A DNA stretch of 64,000 bases from Aeromonas jandaei (GTDB lineage: Bacteria; Pseudomonadota; Gammaproteobacteria; Enterobacterales; Aeromonadaceae): contig NZ_CP149571.1 in the NCBI RefSeq assembly GCF_037890695.1, positions 327,501 through 391,500 of the forward strand, in the 5' to 3' direction. Below the pieces are notes generated by a model that saw only the letters and a program-made list of their open reading frames with translations, ran no database searches and had not been told where the DNA came from. Of this stretch, positions 47,319-57,349 are shown one piece after another. The position numbers were made by a program, and so were the translations under genes. Within the stretch, counting starts at the first letter, position 1; every line of letters starts with the position of its first letter.

Positions 47319-47350
47319 AGAGAGGGGCACCGCAGCGCCCCTCTCTCTTT
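47319..47350. terminator. Terminator between the B3/B4 gene and the yjiH-like gene
   Basis: AGAGAGGGGC / GCCCCTCTCT stem followed by CTTTTC on the plus strand; between convergent genes. Confidence 0.88.
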
Positions 47351-47359
47351 TCACTCTGC

Positions 47360-48532
47360 TCAGCCCAGCAGCATATAAAGCTGGTGCGCTGCCACCCCGG
47401 CGCACAGACCGCCGACCGTATGGGCGACGATGGCGCGGGAGGTGAGGTGGCGATAGCCGAGGGCATCGAGCATGGCGGTGTGGGTGCTCAAAAAGCCGCT
47501 CCAGCACATCCCCATGGCGGTAAACACTGCCACCTCGTTACCAGTGATCCACCCCTTGGCGATAAAGGGGGGCACCAGCGACATGGCTGCACCGACTGCG
47601 CCGAGCGAGGTAGCCGGGAAGGCGACCAGCTCCGGCTGCTGGAAGCCGAATAGCAGATCAAACAGCCAGCCAGCCTTGGCGGCCAGCACCGGCAGCAAGG
47701 CTACCCCTTGAAACGCTTCGCCGGTATAGCCCTTCTCCCCCGGGCCGAAGGTAAGCAGCATCACGAAGGTGCTGATGATCAGCACACCCGGGATCACCGC
47801 CATCCCCAGCTCCACACCGGATTTGCCGCCATCGAGCAATGAGTTGAGGATCCGCAGCCAGCCGGGGGCCGCCTCCTTGCTGACCCCGACTTTATGCCCC
47901 TTGGCATCAGTCGGCTCATCGTCCAGCACCTCGCCCACCAGCGGGCGGATCATCCGCTGCATCAGTCGGGTAGAGACCACCGAGCCAACCAGAGCGCCGA
48001 GCAGACCGATCAGCGCTGCGCTGGCAGTGGATTCGCCGCCCGGCAGCTGCAGGGTGGCCATAAAGGTCACCACGATCAGGCCCATACCGAAGGCGGTACC
48101 AAAATTGGTCAGAGACACCAGTTGCCACGGAGTGAAGCCCTTGCGAAAGCGGCTGTCCTTGGCGAGGCTGATCACCGCCGGGTTATCGGAGAAGAAGGTC
48201 ATCAGCGCCGCCAGCGCGGTGCGCCCCGGCAAGCGGAACACCGGCTTCATCAGGGGTGCCAGCAGCACCTCCAGCAGGCGGATCACCCCGAATTCGCTCA
48301 ACAGCTGGCTCAGAGCGCCGGAAAGTACGGTGATCCCCATGATGAAGAGCACGGTATTGAGCAGCAGCTGGTGAGCGGTATTGAACAGGGTGTTGACCAT
48401 GGCGGAGAGGCCCATCTGGCTGCCGAGGTAGCCAAACAGGCAGCCCAGGATCAGCAGCACCAGCACGGGCTCAAGCCACTCGCGGATGGTGGCCAGTCGC
48501 CCCTTTGAGTCTATAACTACTTGATTTTCCAT
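47360..48532 (-). CDS. YjiH-like nucleoside-recognition (GATE) membrane protein
   Basis: 390 residues from the ATG at 48532 (MENQVVIDSKGRLATIREWL) with AGGAT upstream. About ten membrane segments. Two copies of a nucleoside-recognition-type pattern are visible (for example TFFSDNPAVISLAKDSRFRK and FTAMGMCWSGFLSTHTAMLD). The family is of unknown transport function; a YjiG-type partner is not adjacent. It is immediately followed on the left by a strong convergent terminator. Confidence 0.8.
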   Translation of the reverse strand: MENQVVIDSKGRLATIREWLEPVLVLLILGCLFGYLGSQMGLSAMVNTLFNTAHQLLLNTVLFIMGITVLSGALSQLLSEFGVIRLLEVLLAPLMKPVFRLPGRTALAALMTFFSDNPAVISLAKDSRFRKGFTPWQLVSLTNFGTAFGMGLIVVTFMATLQLPGGESTASAALIGLLGALVGSVVSTRLMQRMIRPLVGEVLDDEPTDAKGHKVGVSKEAAPGWLRILNSLLDGGKSGVELGMAVIPGVLIISTFVMLLTFGPGEKGYTGEAFQGVALLPVLAAKAGWLFDLLFGFQQPELVAFPATSLGAVGAAMSLVPPFIAKGWITGNEVAVFTAMGMCWSGFLSTHTAMLDALGYRHLTSRAIVAHTVGGLCAGVAAHQLYMLLG

Positions 48533-48603
48533 ATCTATCCTGCCGTCATTCTGTGCGTGTGTGATTGTTGTTATGGTAAAAAAGCGGTATTGAACCAAAG
48601 AAA

Positions 48604-48633
48604 AAAAGCCCTTGTCTTGCGACAAGGGCTTTT
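48604..48633 (-). terminator. Terminator of the Phe-Thr-Phe-Asn tRNA cluster
   Basis: GCCCTTGTC-TTGC-GACAAGGGC flanked by AAAAAAA and TTTT; five bases beyond tRNA-Asn. Confidence 0.9.
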
Positions 48634-48638
48634 CGGTT

Positions 48639-48714
48639 TGGCTCCTCCTGCTGGGCTCGAACCAGCGACCTGCGGATTAACAGTCCGTCGCTCTACCGAC
48701 TGAGCTAAGGAGGA
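48639..48714 (-). tRNA. tRNA-Asn (GTT)
   Basis: 76 bases with CCA; the anticodon loop CTGTTAA gives GTT. Last gene of the cluster. Confidence 0.97.
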
Positions 48715-48722
48715 ATTATTAG

Positions 48723-48798
48723 TGGTGCCCAGAGACGGAATCGAACCGCCGACACGGGGATTTTCAATCCCCTGCTCTACCGACTGAGCTATCTGGGC
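48723..48798 (-). tRNA. tRNA-Phe (GAA), copy 1
   Basis: 76 bases with CCA; the anticodon loop TTGAAAA gives GAA. Identical to the copy at 48931-49006. Confidence 0.97.
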
Positions 48799-48801
48799 AA
48801 A

Positions 48802-48877
<76 letters not shown>

Positions 48878-48930
48878 ACACTTTAAACCATTGTGCATGA
48901 ACAAATTTTTTATTTCATGGCACCAAAATT

Positions 48931-49006
48931 TGGTGCCCAGAGACGGAATCGAACCGCCGACACGGGGATTTTCAATCCCCTGCTCTACCGACTGAGCTAT
49001 CTGGGC
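48931..49006 (-). tRNA. tRNA-Phe (GAA), copy 2
   Basis: 76 bases with CCA; promoter-proximal gene of the cluster. The Phe-Thr-Phe order with identical Phe copies suggests a past duplication. Confidence 0.97.
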
Positions 49007-49014
49007 GTGGGCGC

Positions 49015-49044
49015 TATTAAACGGATTTTAAGGCGGATGGTCAA
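49015..49044 (-). promoter_or_regulatory. Promoter of the Phe-Thr-Phe-Asn tRNA cluster
   Basis: On the minus strand TTGACC (49039-49044), 18 bases, TTAATA (49015-49020), then a GC-rich discriminator (GCGCCCAC) right at the first tRNA. Confidence 0.6.
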
Positions 49045-49053
49045 CGGGAAATT

Positions 49054-49716
49054 TTACTTTTTGTCTCGTTCGTCTCTTTTTTGCTCAACATCACCCGTTT
49101 TTCCCACTTCCTCACCACAGGCACACCCTTTTCGCCGCCAGACTCTGGGTTCTTCCCCCTTGAGCAGGCGGGAGATGTTCTCGTGATGGCGGATCAGGAT
49201 AAGGCAGGAGAGCAGCGAGACAGGGAGGGTGTATTCGGGTTTGAGCAGGTAGGTAAAGAGTGGCGTCAGCAGCACGGTAATGATGGAGGCCAGCGAAGAG
49301 TAGCCGCTTGCCAGCAACACCAGCAGCCAGGTGCAGATGACAGCGCCCCCCATGGTGAAGCCGAGCGGCATCATGGTGCCCAGCGCCGTCGCCACCCCCT
49401 TGCCACCGCGAAAATGAAAGAAGATGGGATACATGTGGCCAAGACAGGCGGCCACCCCGATAAAGCCGAGGTAGACCGGCTTTATCTGCAGATACCAGGC
49501 AAGATAGACAGGCGCCGTTCCCTTGAGCACATCGAGCAACAGCACCACCAGCGCCGCCAGCCGGCCACCGAGGCGCAGCACATTGGTGGCGCCGGGGTTG
49601 TGGGAACCATGATCCCGCGGGTCGGGCAGACCGCTGCAGCGGGAGACCAGCACAGCACTGGATAGTGAACCACCCAGGTAGGCCAGAATAATCATCAAAA
49701 TCGTCAGGGCCGTCAT
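49054..49716 (-). CDS. plsY: Acyl-phosphate glycerol-3-phosphate acyltransferase
   Basis: Membrane enzyme that makes lysophosphatidic acid from acyl phosphate and glycerol 3-phosphate. 220 residues from the ATG at 49716 ([20 protein letters not shown]). The three PlsY motifs are visible: [13 protein letters not shown] near residue 36, [14 protein letters not shown] near residue 100, and [17 protein letters not shown] near residue 180. The extra charged C-terminal tail (about 25 residues) is unusual. Divergent from folB, as in E. coli. Confidence 0.94.
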   Translation of the reverse strand: MTALTILMIILAYLGGSLSSAVLVSRCSGLPDPRDHGSHNPGATNVLRLGGRLAALVVLLLDVLKGTAPVYLAWYLQIKPVYLGFIGVAACLGHMYPIFFHFRGGKGVATALGTMMPLGFTMGGAVICTWLLVLLASGYSSLASIITVLLTPLFTYLLKPEYTLPVSLLSCLILIRHHENISRLLKGEEPRVWRRKGCACGEEVGKTGDVEQKRDERDKK

Positions 49717-49872
49717 CTTGGTCGTTTTTACCACGATATGAATGGGGTATGATGCGGGCCACAACGCTGGCATGGGCCCATGCCCACCCAGAGCGCCTCG
49801 GCAAGCCTGTTGCCCGGCCAGCATCCCTGCGCTGTCATCACAGCCCATCAAGAGTAAAGAAGAAGTACAGTC

Positions 49873-50244
49873 ATGGACAAGGTGTTTATTCGCGGACTCG
49901 AGGTTTTGACCACCATAGGTGTATATGAGTGGGAGAAAGGCATTCGCCAGAAGCTCCGTTTTGACCTCGAGATGGGGTTCGACAACCGCCCCGCCGCCGC
50001 AACCGACGACATCAATCTGGCACTGGATTATGCCGACCTCTCCAACAAGATCTGCGAGCATGTCACAGGCAAGGTAGTCGAGCTGGTCGAGACCATGGCC
50101 GAGCAGGTCGCCATGCTGGTACTCGCCGACGAGCGGGTGCAGTGGGTCAAGGTGACCCTCACCAAGCCGGGCGCCGTACCCAATGCCGCCGGTGTCGGCG
50201 TCGAGATCCTGCGCCACCGCACCCCGGCGGCGAGCAGCAACTGA
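49873..50244 (+). CDS. folB: Dihydroneopterin aldolase
   Basis: Releases glycolaldehyde from dihydroneopterin in folate synthesis. 123 residues. The start [20 protein letters not shown] and the catalytic Lys region [14 protein letters not shown] near residue 94 are diagnostic. Its stop overlaps the folK start (TGATG), so the two consecutive pathway steps are translationally coupled. Confidence 0.95.
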   Translation: MDKVFIRGLEVLTTIGVYEWEKGIRQKLRFDLEMGFDNRPAAATDDINLALDYADLSNKICEHVTGKVVELVETMAEQVAMLVLADERVQWVKVTLTKPGAVPNAAGVGVEILRHRTPAASSN

Positions 50245-50753
50245 TGACCACTATCTATATCAGCCTTGGTTCCAACATCGAGCGAGAGCGCCATATTCGC
50301 GCCGGCCTCGATGCGTTGCACGCTGCCTTCGGTGAGCTGCGGGTCTCCCGAGTGTTCGAGAGTGAAGCGGTGGGCTTCAATGGCCGCCCCTTCTACAACC
50401 TTGTTGCCGCTGCCGAGACCGACCTGCCGCTGGTTACCGTCTGCCAGCAGCTGCGCGAGATGGAGTTCGCCCACGGTCGCGAGCCGGATGCCAAGAAGTT
50501 CGCCCCGCGCACGCTGGATCTAGACCTGCTGCTCTATGGCGAGCTGGTCTGCGAGACGCCGCTGGTACTGCCGCGCGGCGAGATCCTTACCAACGCTTTC
50601 GTGCTCTGGCCGCTGGCCGAGCTGGCACCCGGACTACGCCACCCCATCGATGGCCGCACCATGGGCGAGCTGTGGGAGAGCTACGACAAGGCCTCCCAGC
50701 AGCTGTGCCCCATTCCCTTTCACTGGGAAGCGCGGGAGCTGCAGCACCACTGA
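50244..50753 (+). CDS. folK: Hydroxymethyl-dihydropterin pyrophosphokinase
   Basis: Transfers pyrophosphate to 6-hydroxymethyl-dihydropterin, the step after FolB. 169 residues. Motifs: [14 protein letters not shown] at the start and [16 protein letters not shown] near residue 85, with the metal-binding Asp pair. A stem AAGGGCACC / GGTGCCCTT follows the stop and is its likely terminator. Confidence 0.95.
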   Translation: MTTIYISLGSNIERERHIRAGLDALHAAFGELRVSRVFESEAVGFNGRPFYNLVAAAETDLPLVTVCQQLREMEFAHGREPDAKKFAPRTLDLDLLLYGELVCETPLVLPRGEILTNAFVLWPLAELAPGLRHPIDGRTMGELWESYDKASQQLCPIPFHWEARELQHH

Positions 50754-50757
50754 TCTA

Positions 50758-50785
50758 CAAGGGCACCTCGCGGTGCCCTTGTCGT
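50758..50785 (+). terminator. Terminator of folB-folK
   Basis: CAAGGGCACC-TCG-CGGTGCCCTTG followed by TCGTTT; the T-run is modest. Confidence 0.7.
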
Positions 50786-50878
50786 TTCACGGACAAGGTT
50801 GCTTATCACGGATAAGAAAGTGTCATTGGGCCAGCCCCTGCGAGAGTGGCAGGATAGCGCCCACTACAGGAGAACCTT

Positions 50879-51367
50879 ATGCCACTCGATACCATTCACC
50901 ATTTCAACTGCCAGCTGCTCACCACCCTGCCCCACCAGCGCTTCGAACACGAACCCATCCTCGACTACGCCACCGATGAGAAGGTCAAAGCCCGCTTCGG
51001 CTGGCAGGCGGAGTTCAGCAAGACCCTCTTTATCAAGTTCAAGGATGGCCGCTTCGCCCTGCTGCTGACCCACAGGGATGGTAGGCTCGACAACAAGGCG
51101 GTCAAGGCCGCGCTCGGTGCCAAGCCCTCCATCTGCAGCGCCGAAGAGATGCAGGCTGAGATTGGCTGCCTGCCGGGAGCCGTCTGCCCCTTCCTGCCCC
51201 GCGCCGATATTCCCCTACTGGTGGATCCGCAACTGCTCAGCCACTCCGCCTTCACCTGGACCCCGGGCCACCCCGAGCAGACCTTTCTGCTGGAGACGGC
51301 CCATCTGGCTGAGGTGTTGGCGCAGCTCCCCTGCGAAGTCAGCTATCTGCCCGTGACGACGGCGTAA
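50879..51367 (+). CDS. YbaK/ProX-type aminoacyl-tRNA deacylase-like protein
   Basis: 162 residues, preceded by AGGAG. The YbaK fold pattern is present but divergent from the protein at 34061: [20 protein letters not shown] near residue 46, [12 protein letters not shown] near residue 69, and GAVCPFLP near residue 100. Probably hydrolyses a mischarged tRNA, Pro- or Ala-type; the specificity cannot be read off. It overlaps the convergent exporter gene by 29 bases. Confidence 0.75.
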   Translation: MPLDTIHHFNCQLLTTLPHQRFEHEPILDYATDEKVKARFGWQAEFSKTLFIKFKDGRFALLLTHRDGRLDNKAVKAALGAKPSICSAEEMQAEIGCLPGAVCPFLPRADIPLLVDPQLLSHSAFTWTPGHPEQTFLLETAHLAEVLAQLPCEVSYLPVTTA

Positions 51368-52751
51368 CACCATCGCGTGCCAGCTGAGCGAAGATCAGCG
51401 CAGCCAGCATGGAGAGCAAACCGACACAGAGGTAGGTAAGGTGGAACCCTGCCAGCCACTGGCCGTTGGCCGCTGAGGTACCCGCCGAGAAGAGCCCCAG
51501 CAGGCTGGCGGCAATCGCTACCCCCAAACTCATGGAGAGCTGCATCACCACCGAGAGCAGGCCATTGCCGCTACTGGCCAGGGTCGGGCTGAGATCTTGC
51601 AGCGTGAGAGTGTTCATGGCGGAGAACTGCAGCGAGTTGATGGCGCCGAAGATCGCCAGCCAGCCCAGCAGCACGCCATAGGGAAGCTGGTTGTCGATAA
51701 AGTAGAAGCTGGCAATCATGGCGCCGAGCAACAGGGTGTTGCCGATCAGGATCCGGCGATAGCCCACCCTGGGGATGAGTTTGTTCACCAGCGTCTTGGT
51801 CAGCATGGCGCCAAGTACCGTCGGGATCATGGTCATCCCCGCCTTGCTCGGGGAGAAGCCGAGCCCCAGTTGCAGAAAGAGCGGGGTGAGGAACGGCATG
51901 GCACCGCTGCCGAGGCGGGCAAACAGGTTGCCCCAGACACCGATGGCGAAGGTGGCGGTCTTGAACAGATTCAGGCTGAAGAGCGGCTGCTCCGCATTGG
52001 CGGCATAGAGCCAGTAGCTCGCCATCGCCGCCAGCCCGAAAATCAGCGCAAACAGTGCCCAGCCGGTGGAGATGCTGTGCTCCCCCAGCCCCTGCAAACC
52101 GACCGATACCAGCACCATGCCGAGGCTGAACAGCACGAAGCCCTGCCAGTCAAAACGGGCGGTCGCCTGACGCAGATCCGGCATGAAGTACCAGCTCGCC
52201 ATAAAGCCGATCACCCCCACCGGCAGGTTAATCAGAAAGACCCAGTGCCAGCTCGCCACCTCGACAAGCCAGCCACCGAGCGCTGGCCCCATCAGCGGGC
52301 CGAGCAGCCCCGGAATGGTGACGAACGACATCACCCGCAGCAGCTCCCGCTTGTCATAGACCCGCAGTACAGCCAGTCGTCCCACCGGCATCAACAGCGC
52401 GCCGCCAATCCCCTGCAGCACCCGGGCTGCCACCAGCATCGAGAGCGAACCGGAAGCGGCACAAGCCAGCGAACCGAGGGTGAACAGCGAGATTGCCGCC
52501 AGATAGATGCGACGGGTACCGAACCTGTCCGCCAGCCAGCCGGAGGCCGGGATGAGCAGGGCCACCGTCAGCATGTAGGCGATCACCACCGACTGCATCT
52601 GCAGCGGGCTCTCCCCCAGCGTCTCGGCCATGCTGGGCAGGGCGGTATTGAGAATGGTGCCATCCAGCGACTGCATGAAAAAGCCGACTGCCGCCAGCAT
52701 GGGCAGCCACTTGCGCTGGGCCGGGGTCACCCCGAGTGAAACTTCCGCCAT
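51339..52751 (-). CDS. MFS multidrug exporter, DHA2 (MdtD-like)
   Basis: 470 residues with about 14 membrane segments. MFS motif [15 protein letters not shown] is near residue 72, the DHA2 start [20 protein letters not shown] near residue 25, and antiporter motif [18 protein letters not shown] near residue 148. H+-coupled export of drugs or metabolites is likely; the substrate is unknown. No regulator gene is adjacent. Its 3' end overlaps the YbaK-like gene. Confidence 0.88.
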   Translation of the reverse strand: MAEVSLGVTPAQRKWLPMLAAVGFFMQSLDGTILNTALPSMAETLGESPLQMQSVVIAYMLTVALLIPASGWLADRFGTRRIYLAAISLFTLGSLACAASGSLSMLVAARVLQGIGGALLMPVGRLAVLRVYDKRELLRVMSFVTIPGLLGPLMGPALGGWLVEVASWHWVFLINLPVGVIGFMASWYFMPDLRQATARFDWQGFVLFSLGMVLVSVGLQGLGEHSISTGWALFALIFGLAAMASYWLYAANAEQPLFSLNLFKTATFAIGVWGNLFARLGSGAMPFLTPLFLQLGLGFSPSKAGMTMIPTVLGAMLTKTLVNKLIPRVGYRRILIGNTLLLGAMIASFYFIDNQLPYGVLLGWLAIFGAINSLQFSAMNTLTLQDLSPTLASSGNGLLSVVMQLSMSLGVAIAASLLGLFSAGTSAANGQWLAGFHLTYLCVGLLSMLAALIFAQLARDGVTPSSRADS

Positions 52752-52819
52752 AACAGACCACCTCCACTTCAGGAATAAAAAGACCCGCTCTCGTTGTTAC
52801 GGGCGGGTCATGTCAGACA

Positions 52820-53947
52820 TCAGGCATCCGGCTGGCCAAGCATGGCCTTGAGCTGCTCTTCGAGGCTGGGCTCGGGAGCCTTGAGCGTATCAAGGAACAG
52901 CCGCTCTATCCCCGCCTTGTCCTGAGTTTTCACGATAAACACCAGTCGGGACTGGGCCTTGCCCTCCGGCCACTCACCCAGTGCCTGCAGCGGATAGAGC
53001 TGACCGTGGACGCCGTGGATCACCACCGGCTGGCTCTCTCCTTCCAGCTGCAAGATCCCCTTGAGGCGCAGCAGGGCATCGCCGTATTGGGCCTGCACCG
53101 CATCGATGGCGGCCAGCAGACGAGAGGGCTTGAGCGGTTCGCCGATGCGCAAAGAGAAACTTTCGATGTTGCCGTGCTCGAAGTGGGTGGGCGCAGCTGT
53201 GCCCACCTTGGCGGCGAACGGTTGCATCTTCGGCTGCATCGGTGACGCCAGCCCCTGCCTGGGGGATTCGGTGCGCAGCCAGGCCAGCAGCTGGCGCACA
53301 TCGCGCCCGGCCGCTTCGTTGTAGGCGCCCAGCTTCTCCAGCACCTTGGGCGAAAGCTCGCCATTGGTCACCAGCTGGAGCGGCGCCGCCGGATTGAGTG
53401 CCGCCAGCTGGGTTTCGACCCGAGCCAGCTGCTCGCCATCCACCAGATCGCCCTTGCTCACCACCAGCAGATCCGCCAGCGCCACCTGCTTCACCGCCTC
53501 ATACTGGGCTGCAAGCTGCTGTTCGATATGGCCGGCATCCACCACGGTAACGGTGCCATCGAAGCGGTAGCGCTGGGCGATAAAGCCCTCTTCGCGCAAG
53601 GTAAAGAGCACGGGGGCCGGATCGGCCAGACCAGTGGTCTCGATAATCAGCCGCTTGAACGGTTTGATCTTGCGCTGGATGGCCTTCATAAAGAGCCCCT
53701 GCAACGCCTCCACCAGAGAGCCCTGCACCGAGCAGCAGATGCAGCCGGAGTCGAGCAGCATCACCTGCTCATCGACCTGCTGCACCAGATGGTGATCCAG
53801 CCCCACCGAGCCGAACTCGTTGATCAGCACCGCACACTCGCCGAGTTCCGGCTGCTTGACCCAGTGGTTAAGCAAGGTGGTCTTGCCGCTGCCGAGAAAG
53901 CCGGTCAGCAGGGTCACGGGGATACGGGTATCTTGCATATCGGTCAT
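52820..53947 (-). CDS. CobW/YeiR-family zinc-binding GTPase
   Basis: 375 residues. P-loop GFLGSGKTTLLN near residue 16, the metal-binding motif CICC near residue 70, and the GTPase signature VSKGD near residue 164, with a C-terminal CobW_C domain. Family members are GTP-driven metal (zinc) chaperones. The His-rich insert of some paralogues is missing. It begins nine bases after the FAD oxidoreductase gene, so the two are co-transcribed; an internal start at MQDTRIPVTLLT is possible. Confidence 0.88.
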   Translation of the reverse strand: MTDMQDTRIPVTLLTGFLGSGKTTLLNHWVKQPELGECAVLINEFGSVGLDHHLVQQVDEQVMLLDSGCICCSVQGSLVEALQGLFMKAIQRKIKPFKRLIIETTGLADPAPVLFTLREEGFIAQRYRFDGTVTVVDAGHIEQQLAAQYEAVKQVALADLLVVSKGDLVDGEQLARVETQLAALNPAAPLQLVTNGELSPKVLEKLGAYNEAAGRDVRQLLAWLRTESPRQGLASPMQPKMQPFAAKVGTAAPTHFEHGNIESFSLRIGEPLKPSRLLAAIDAVQAQYGDALLRLKGILQLEGESQPVVIHGVHGQLYPLQALGEWPEGKAQSRLVFIVKTQDKAGIERLFLDTLKAPEPSLEEQLKAMLGQPDA

Positions 53948-53956
53948 GTCAGATCC

Positions 53957-55351
53957 TTACCGGTTGGCAAACAGGTCGCTGAGCCAGCGGTTTTCAAAGC
54001 GGCCGTGGGGGTCTAGCTCACGCTGCAAGGCCACGAAGTCGTTCCAGCGCGGCAGCAGAGCCGGGAAGTCGTAGAGATCCATCGCCAGATGCTTGCCGAA
54101 ATGGGGGATGCCGCCGAGCGGCACCAGCAGTTGCTGCAGCTCGCGCATCTGCTCCATGGAGCCGTTGACGAAGGTGCCGTCCGCCGCCAGATAGACCAGA
54201 AAACCGATCCAGCAGACCGGCTGGCCGTAAGCGGCACTGAGCCACGCCTCGGAAGGGCCGGTGCAGCGCAGGATAAAGGGGTAGTGCAACACGCCCGGAT
54301 TGGCCTGCTGCCACGCTTGCAGAGTCTCCAGCGCCTCGTTCATACGATGCAGCGGTACCGCCACTTCACAGTTGATCTGGGGGGCCGGGATCCCCTTGCA
54401 GAGGATCTGGTAGACGTTGCCCACCAGATCGGAGGCATCCTTGAAGCGGCGCACCGTCTCGAAGTGCTCACCGGCCAGCGCCTCATCCTTGGTATCTTTC
54501 GCCATCTTCTGCAGGGTGGCATCTATGGTGGCATTCATGCGGGCGTCGATATCGCCATCCAGCAGCAGCGGCTCGCTGCCACCGGCGCGGTAGCGGGCCA
54601 CCTCGTCATCGGAGGCGGGATCCACCAGCCAGATGTGGCTCTCGCCAGTCCAGGCAAACCACCAGCTCTTCACGAAGCCGTGCTCGCGGTTGAGCCGCTC
54701 GTTGTGCTCCAGGAGGAAGGGGTAATCGGTGGTGAACTTGGTGCAGCGCATGATGCGGTTCGGCACGGTACGCAGGGTAACGTCGAGCAGGATGCCGAGC
54801 ATCCCCATCCCCATCACGAAGGCACCGAAGCGCGGGTCGGTGCGATCCACCCGGATGATCTCGCCATTGGCCAGCATCACGGTCATCGCCTCCACCGCAT
54901 CGCAGAGGGCAGACTGGTGAAGCCCCTGACCGTGGGTGCCGGTGCTGAGCGCGCCGCCCAGAGTCTGGATGCCGATAACCCCGGGGGAAGCCGGCAGCAT
55001 CCGCTCCATGGCGATAAGATCGCCGTAGACGATGTCGAGCGGCGTACCCGCCTGATAGGTCACGGTATCGGCGGTTTTCGCCAGCTGACCGCGCAGGTGG
55101 TGCAAGTCCACCAGCAGCGCCTGACTGCCCTCGGCATAGACGCTGTGAATGGGCTCAAAAGAGAGGCCGGAACCGATAAGGCGCAGCTTGCGCTCGGGGT
55201 GTTCCCGCAGCAGTTGCTGCAGCTCGTCGCGGTTTTTCGGACGCCACACCTGATCCAGCGCCCCGAGGGGATTGGTTCTCGACCAGTTGAACAGCACCTC
55301 CCGATTACCAATCGCCTTGATGCTGTGAAATGCCTGGAACTGAACCGTCAT
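53957..55351 (-). CDS. FAD-linked oxidoreductase (D-arabinono-lactone oxidase type)
   Basis: 464 residues from the ATG at 55351 with GAGG upstream; another ATG lies 12 bases earlier. An N-terminal PCMH-type FAD domain (VIGIQTLGGALSTGTHGQGL near residue 123) and a C-terminal ALO domain ending ELDPHGRFENRWLSDLF. The His of GTHG is where some relatives bind FAD covalently. It probably oxidises a sugar lactone or alcohol; the substrate is unknown. First gene of a pair with the CobW-type GTPase. Confidence 0.85.
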   Translation of the reverse strand: MTVQFQAFHSIKAIGNREVLFNWSRTNPLGALDQVWRPKNRDELQQLLREHPERKLRLIGSGLSFEPIHSVYAEGSQALLVDLHHLRGQLAKTADTVTYQAGTPLDIVYGDLIAMERMLPASPGVIGIQTLGGALSTGTHGQGLHQSALCDAVEAMTVMLANGEIIRVDRTDPRFGAFVMGMGMLGILLDVTLRTVPNRIMRCTKFTTDYPFLLEHNERLNREHGFVKSWWFAWTGESHIWLVDPASDDEVARYRAGGSEPLLLDGDIDARMNATIDATLQKMAKDTKDEALAGEHFETVRRFKDASDLVGNVYQILCKGIPAPQINCEVAVPLHRMNEALETLQAWQQANPGVLHYPFILRCTGPSEAWLSAAYGQPVCWIGFLVYLAADGTFVNGSMEQMRELQQLLVPLGGIPHFGKHLAMDLYDFPALLPRWNDFVALQRELDPHGRFENRWLSDLFANR

Positions 55352-55510
55352 ACCGCGCCTCATCTCTTGCTGACGTCAAAATGAGCGACGATTCTACCGA
55401 AAAGCGGGCGCCAAGGCATGGAAAACAAGACCCTGCCAATCTGGTGGAATTGGCCTCATTCTCGCTATCGCCACATTGTCGGAATCATTTGGTACTGGTC
55501 GGCGAGTCTC

Positions 55511-57097
55511 TCATACCGTACCCGGGATATCGCCCGCCAGCGCGGTGGCCGACTCTTCCTGTTCCTTTGGCAACAGCTCGTCGCAGAACTGGCGCAGCGG
55601 CATGGGACGGGCAAACAGGAAGCCCTGCAGATAATCGACCCCCTTGCTTCTGAGGTAGTCAGCCTGCCTGCTGGTTTCTACCCCTTCCGCCACCAGCGCC
55701 AACCCGAGGCGAGTCGCCAGATCGATCACGTTGTCCACGATATGCTCCGAGAGCGACTCGGTGCCGATACGGGCGATAAAGGACTGGTCGATCTTGAGGT
55801 AGTCGACATGGAACTGCTGCAGATAGATCAGGCTGGAGTGGCCAGTCCCGAAATCGTCGATTGCCAGCTTGACCCCCATCTCGTCCAGCTGACGGAACAG
55901 GGAGAGGGTCTTGGGATCCGCCACCAGCAGCTCACGCTCGGTCAGCTCCAGCACCAGTACCACCTTGCCGGGGGCAAAGTGATCGAGGAACAGTCGGCAC
56001 TCCTGCAGCAGGGCAAAGTCGTGACAGTGAGCGGCGCTGATATTGAAACTGATATGAAAACCATCGGGCAAAGAGCGTTGCACCCAGCTCAGCTGAGCCG
56101 CCACATTGCGCATCATCTGGCTGGTCATGGGGACGATCAGCCCCGACTCCTCAGCCTGCGGAATAAAGAGATCGGGGCGGATCACCCCTTCGGTGGCATG
56201 GTTCCAGCGCATCAGCACCTCGGCCCCCATCATCCGCCGGGTGTCGCTGGCCACCAGCGGTTGCAGATAGGGGACAAACTCTTTCGCCCGCAGCGCCCGA
56301 CGCAACTCATCCATCGGCGACCCCGGCCGCCCCAGCACCCACCACACCAGCAGGGAGAGCAGCAAGGATGCACCAGCCAGCGACAGTAGAGCAGTCTGGC
56401 GAGCCTCCCATAGCGAGCGCCAGTAGAGCGGCATGGTATAGCCGGCATAGATGGTGAAGGGGTAACGTTGGGAAGAGAGTTCAAGGCTGGTGCTGTGGTG
56501 CAATCTGGGCAGGCGTTCGAGATAGCGACCCGACTCGCTAAGCCAGGCCGAACCGACCTGCAGAAACAGCTCGCTCGGCTTGCCGCTCAGGGAGAGCATG
56601 AAGCTGAGCTGGCTGCCGTCGATGGCGCTCAGGGCTGCATCAGAACCCTGCTCGAGACGCACCACCAGCAGAGGGTGATTCTTGCGTACCCGGTTGCCGC
56701 TCATCAGCAACAGTTTGTGCCCGGTGTAGATAGTACCGTCGTCTGCATCATTGGCCTCGCCAAACAGGGAGGTACAGTTGATCACCCCGTCGCGCACCAG
56801 ATTGACCGAACGCAGAAACGGTTCGAGCGCAACCGTCTTTCTCAGGATCAGCAGGTTCTGGGCGCAGGGAGCATTGACCAACGGCAACACCTCCCGGTTG
56901 GCCTGCTCGGCCCTGTCCAGCATCTCCTCCAGCAGCAGCCTCGCCTTGTGCGCCGAGTCGCGAGAGTCAGATTTCAGATCCTGCAAATAGGTGCTGTGAA
57001 TGATCCAGCTGCCCACCAGCAGCGGCAAGGCAAAAACCAACAGGGCACTGCCAACACGCAGCCTGGTTCGGGAGAGATCGATCCGGAATAGAAACAT
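55511..57097 (-). CDS. CSS-motif/EAL cyclic-di-GMP phosphodiesterase
   Basis: 528 residues from the ATG at 57097. A membrane segment near the N-terminus, a periplasmic CSS-type sensor with Cys in NAPCAQN (near residue 77) and NCTSLFG (near residue 108; CTS instead of CSS), a second membrane segment, then an EAL domain from about residue 270. The EAL signature reads EVLMRW, but DDFGTGHSSL, KIDQSF and EGVET are intact, so activity is likely. In E. coli relatives, disulfide formation in the periplasm turns the enzyme off. Confidence 0.9.
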   Translation of the reverse strand: MFLFRIDLSRTRLRVGSALLVFALPLLVGSWIIHSTYLQDLKSDSRDSAHKARLLLEEMLDRAEQANREVLPLVNAPCAQNLLILRKTVALEPFLRSVNLVRDGVINCTSLFGEANDADDGTIYTGHKLLLMSGNRVRKNHPLLVVRLEQGSDAALSAIDGSQLSFMLSLSGKPSELFLQVGSAWLSESGRYLERLPRLHHSTSLELSSQRYPFTIYAGYTMPLYWRSLWEARQTALLSLAGASLLLSLLVWWVLGRPGSPMDELRRALRAKEFVPYLQPLVASDTRRMMGAEVLMRWNHATEGVIRPDLFIPQAEESGLIVPMTSQMMRNVAAQLSWVQRSLPDGFHISFNISAAHCHDFALLQECRLFLDHFAPGKVVLVLELTERELLVADPKTLSLFRQLDEMGVKLAIDDFGTGHSSLIYLQQFHVDYLKIDQSFIARIGTESLSEHIVDNVIDLATRLGLALVAEGVETSRQADYLRSKGVDYLQGFLFARPMPLRQFCDELLPKEQEESATALAGDIPGTV

Positions 57098-57299
57098 AGA
57101 GAGCCACGCCACAGTTGGTCAGAGCCGCCCGCAGGCAGACATCCACGTCATACCGACCAACGCAGGGATCTCCCGACTGGTCATAACCAAACAACATAAC
57201 GCAAAGCACTTATAAAACGAACAGCGAAAACAGTGGTTGGATCACAGCCCGCAGCAACAAGCTTCGAAAGAGGCTCAAGAATAGAAAGCCGCAAAATAG

Positions 57300-57328
57300 A
57301 AATGCCGCGTATTACGCGGCATTTCTCG
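57300..57328 (-). terminator. Terminator of acnB
   Basis: AAATGCCGCG / CGCGGCATTT stem with a five-base loop, followed on the minus strand by CTATTTTG. The rest of the 57098-57349 gap shows nothing I recognise. Confidence 0.85.
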
Positions 57329-57349
57329 TTACAGCTGTGCAGTTAGGCG

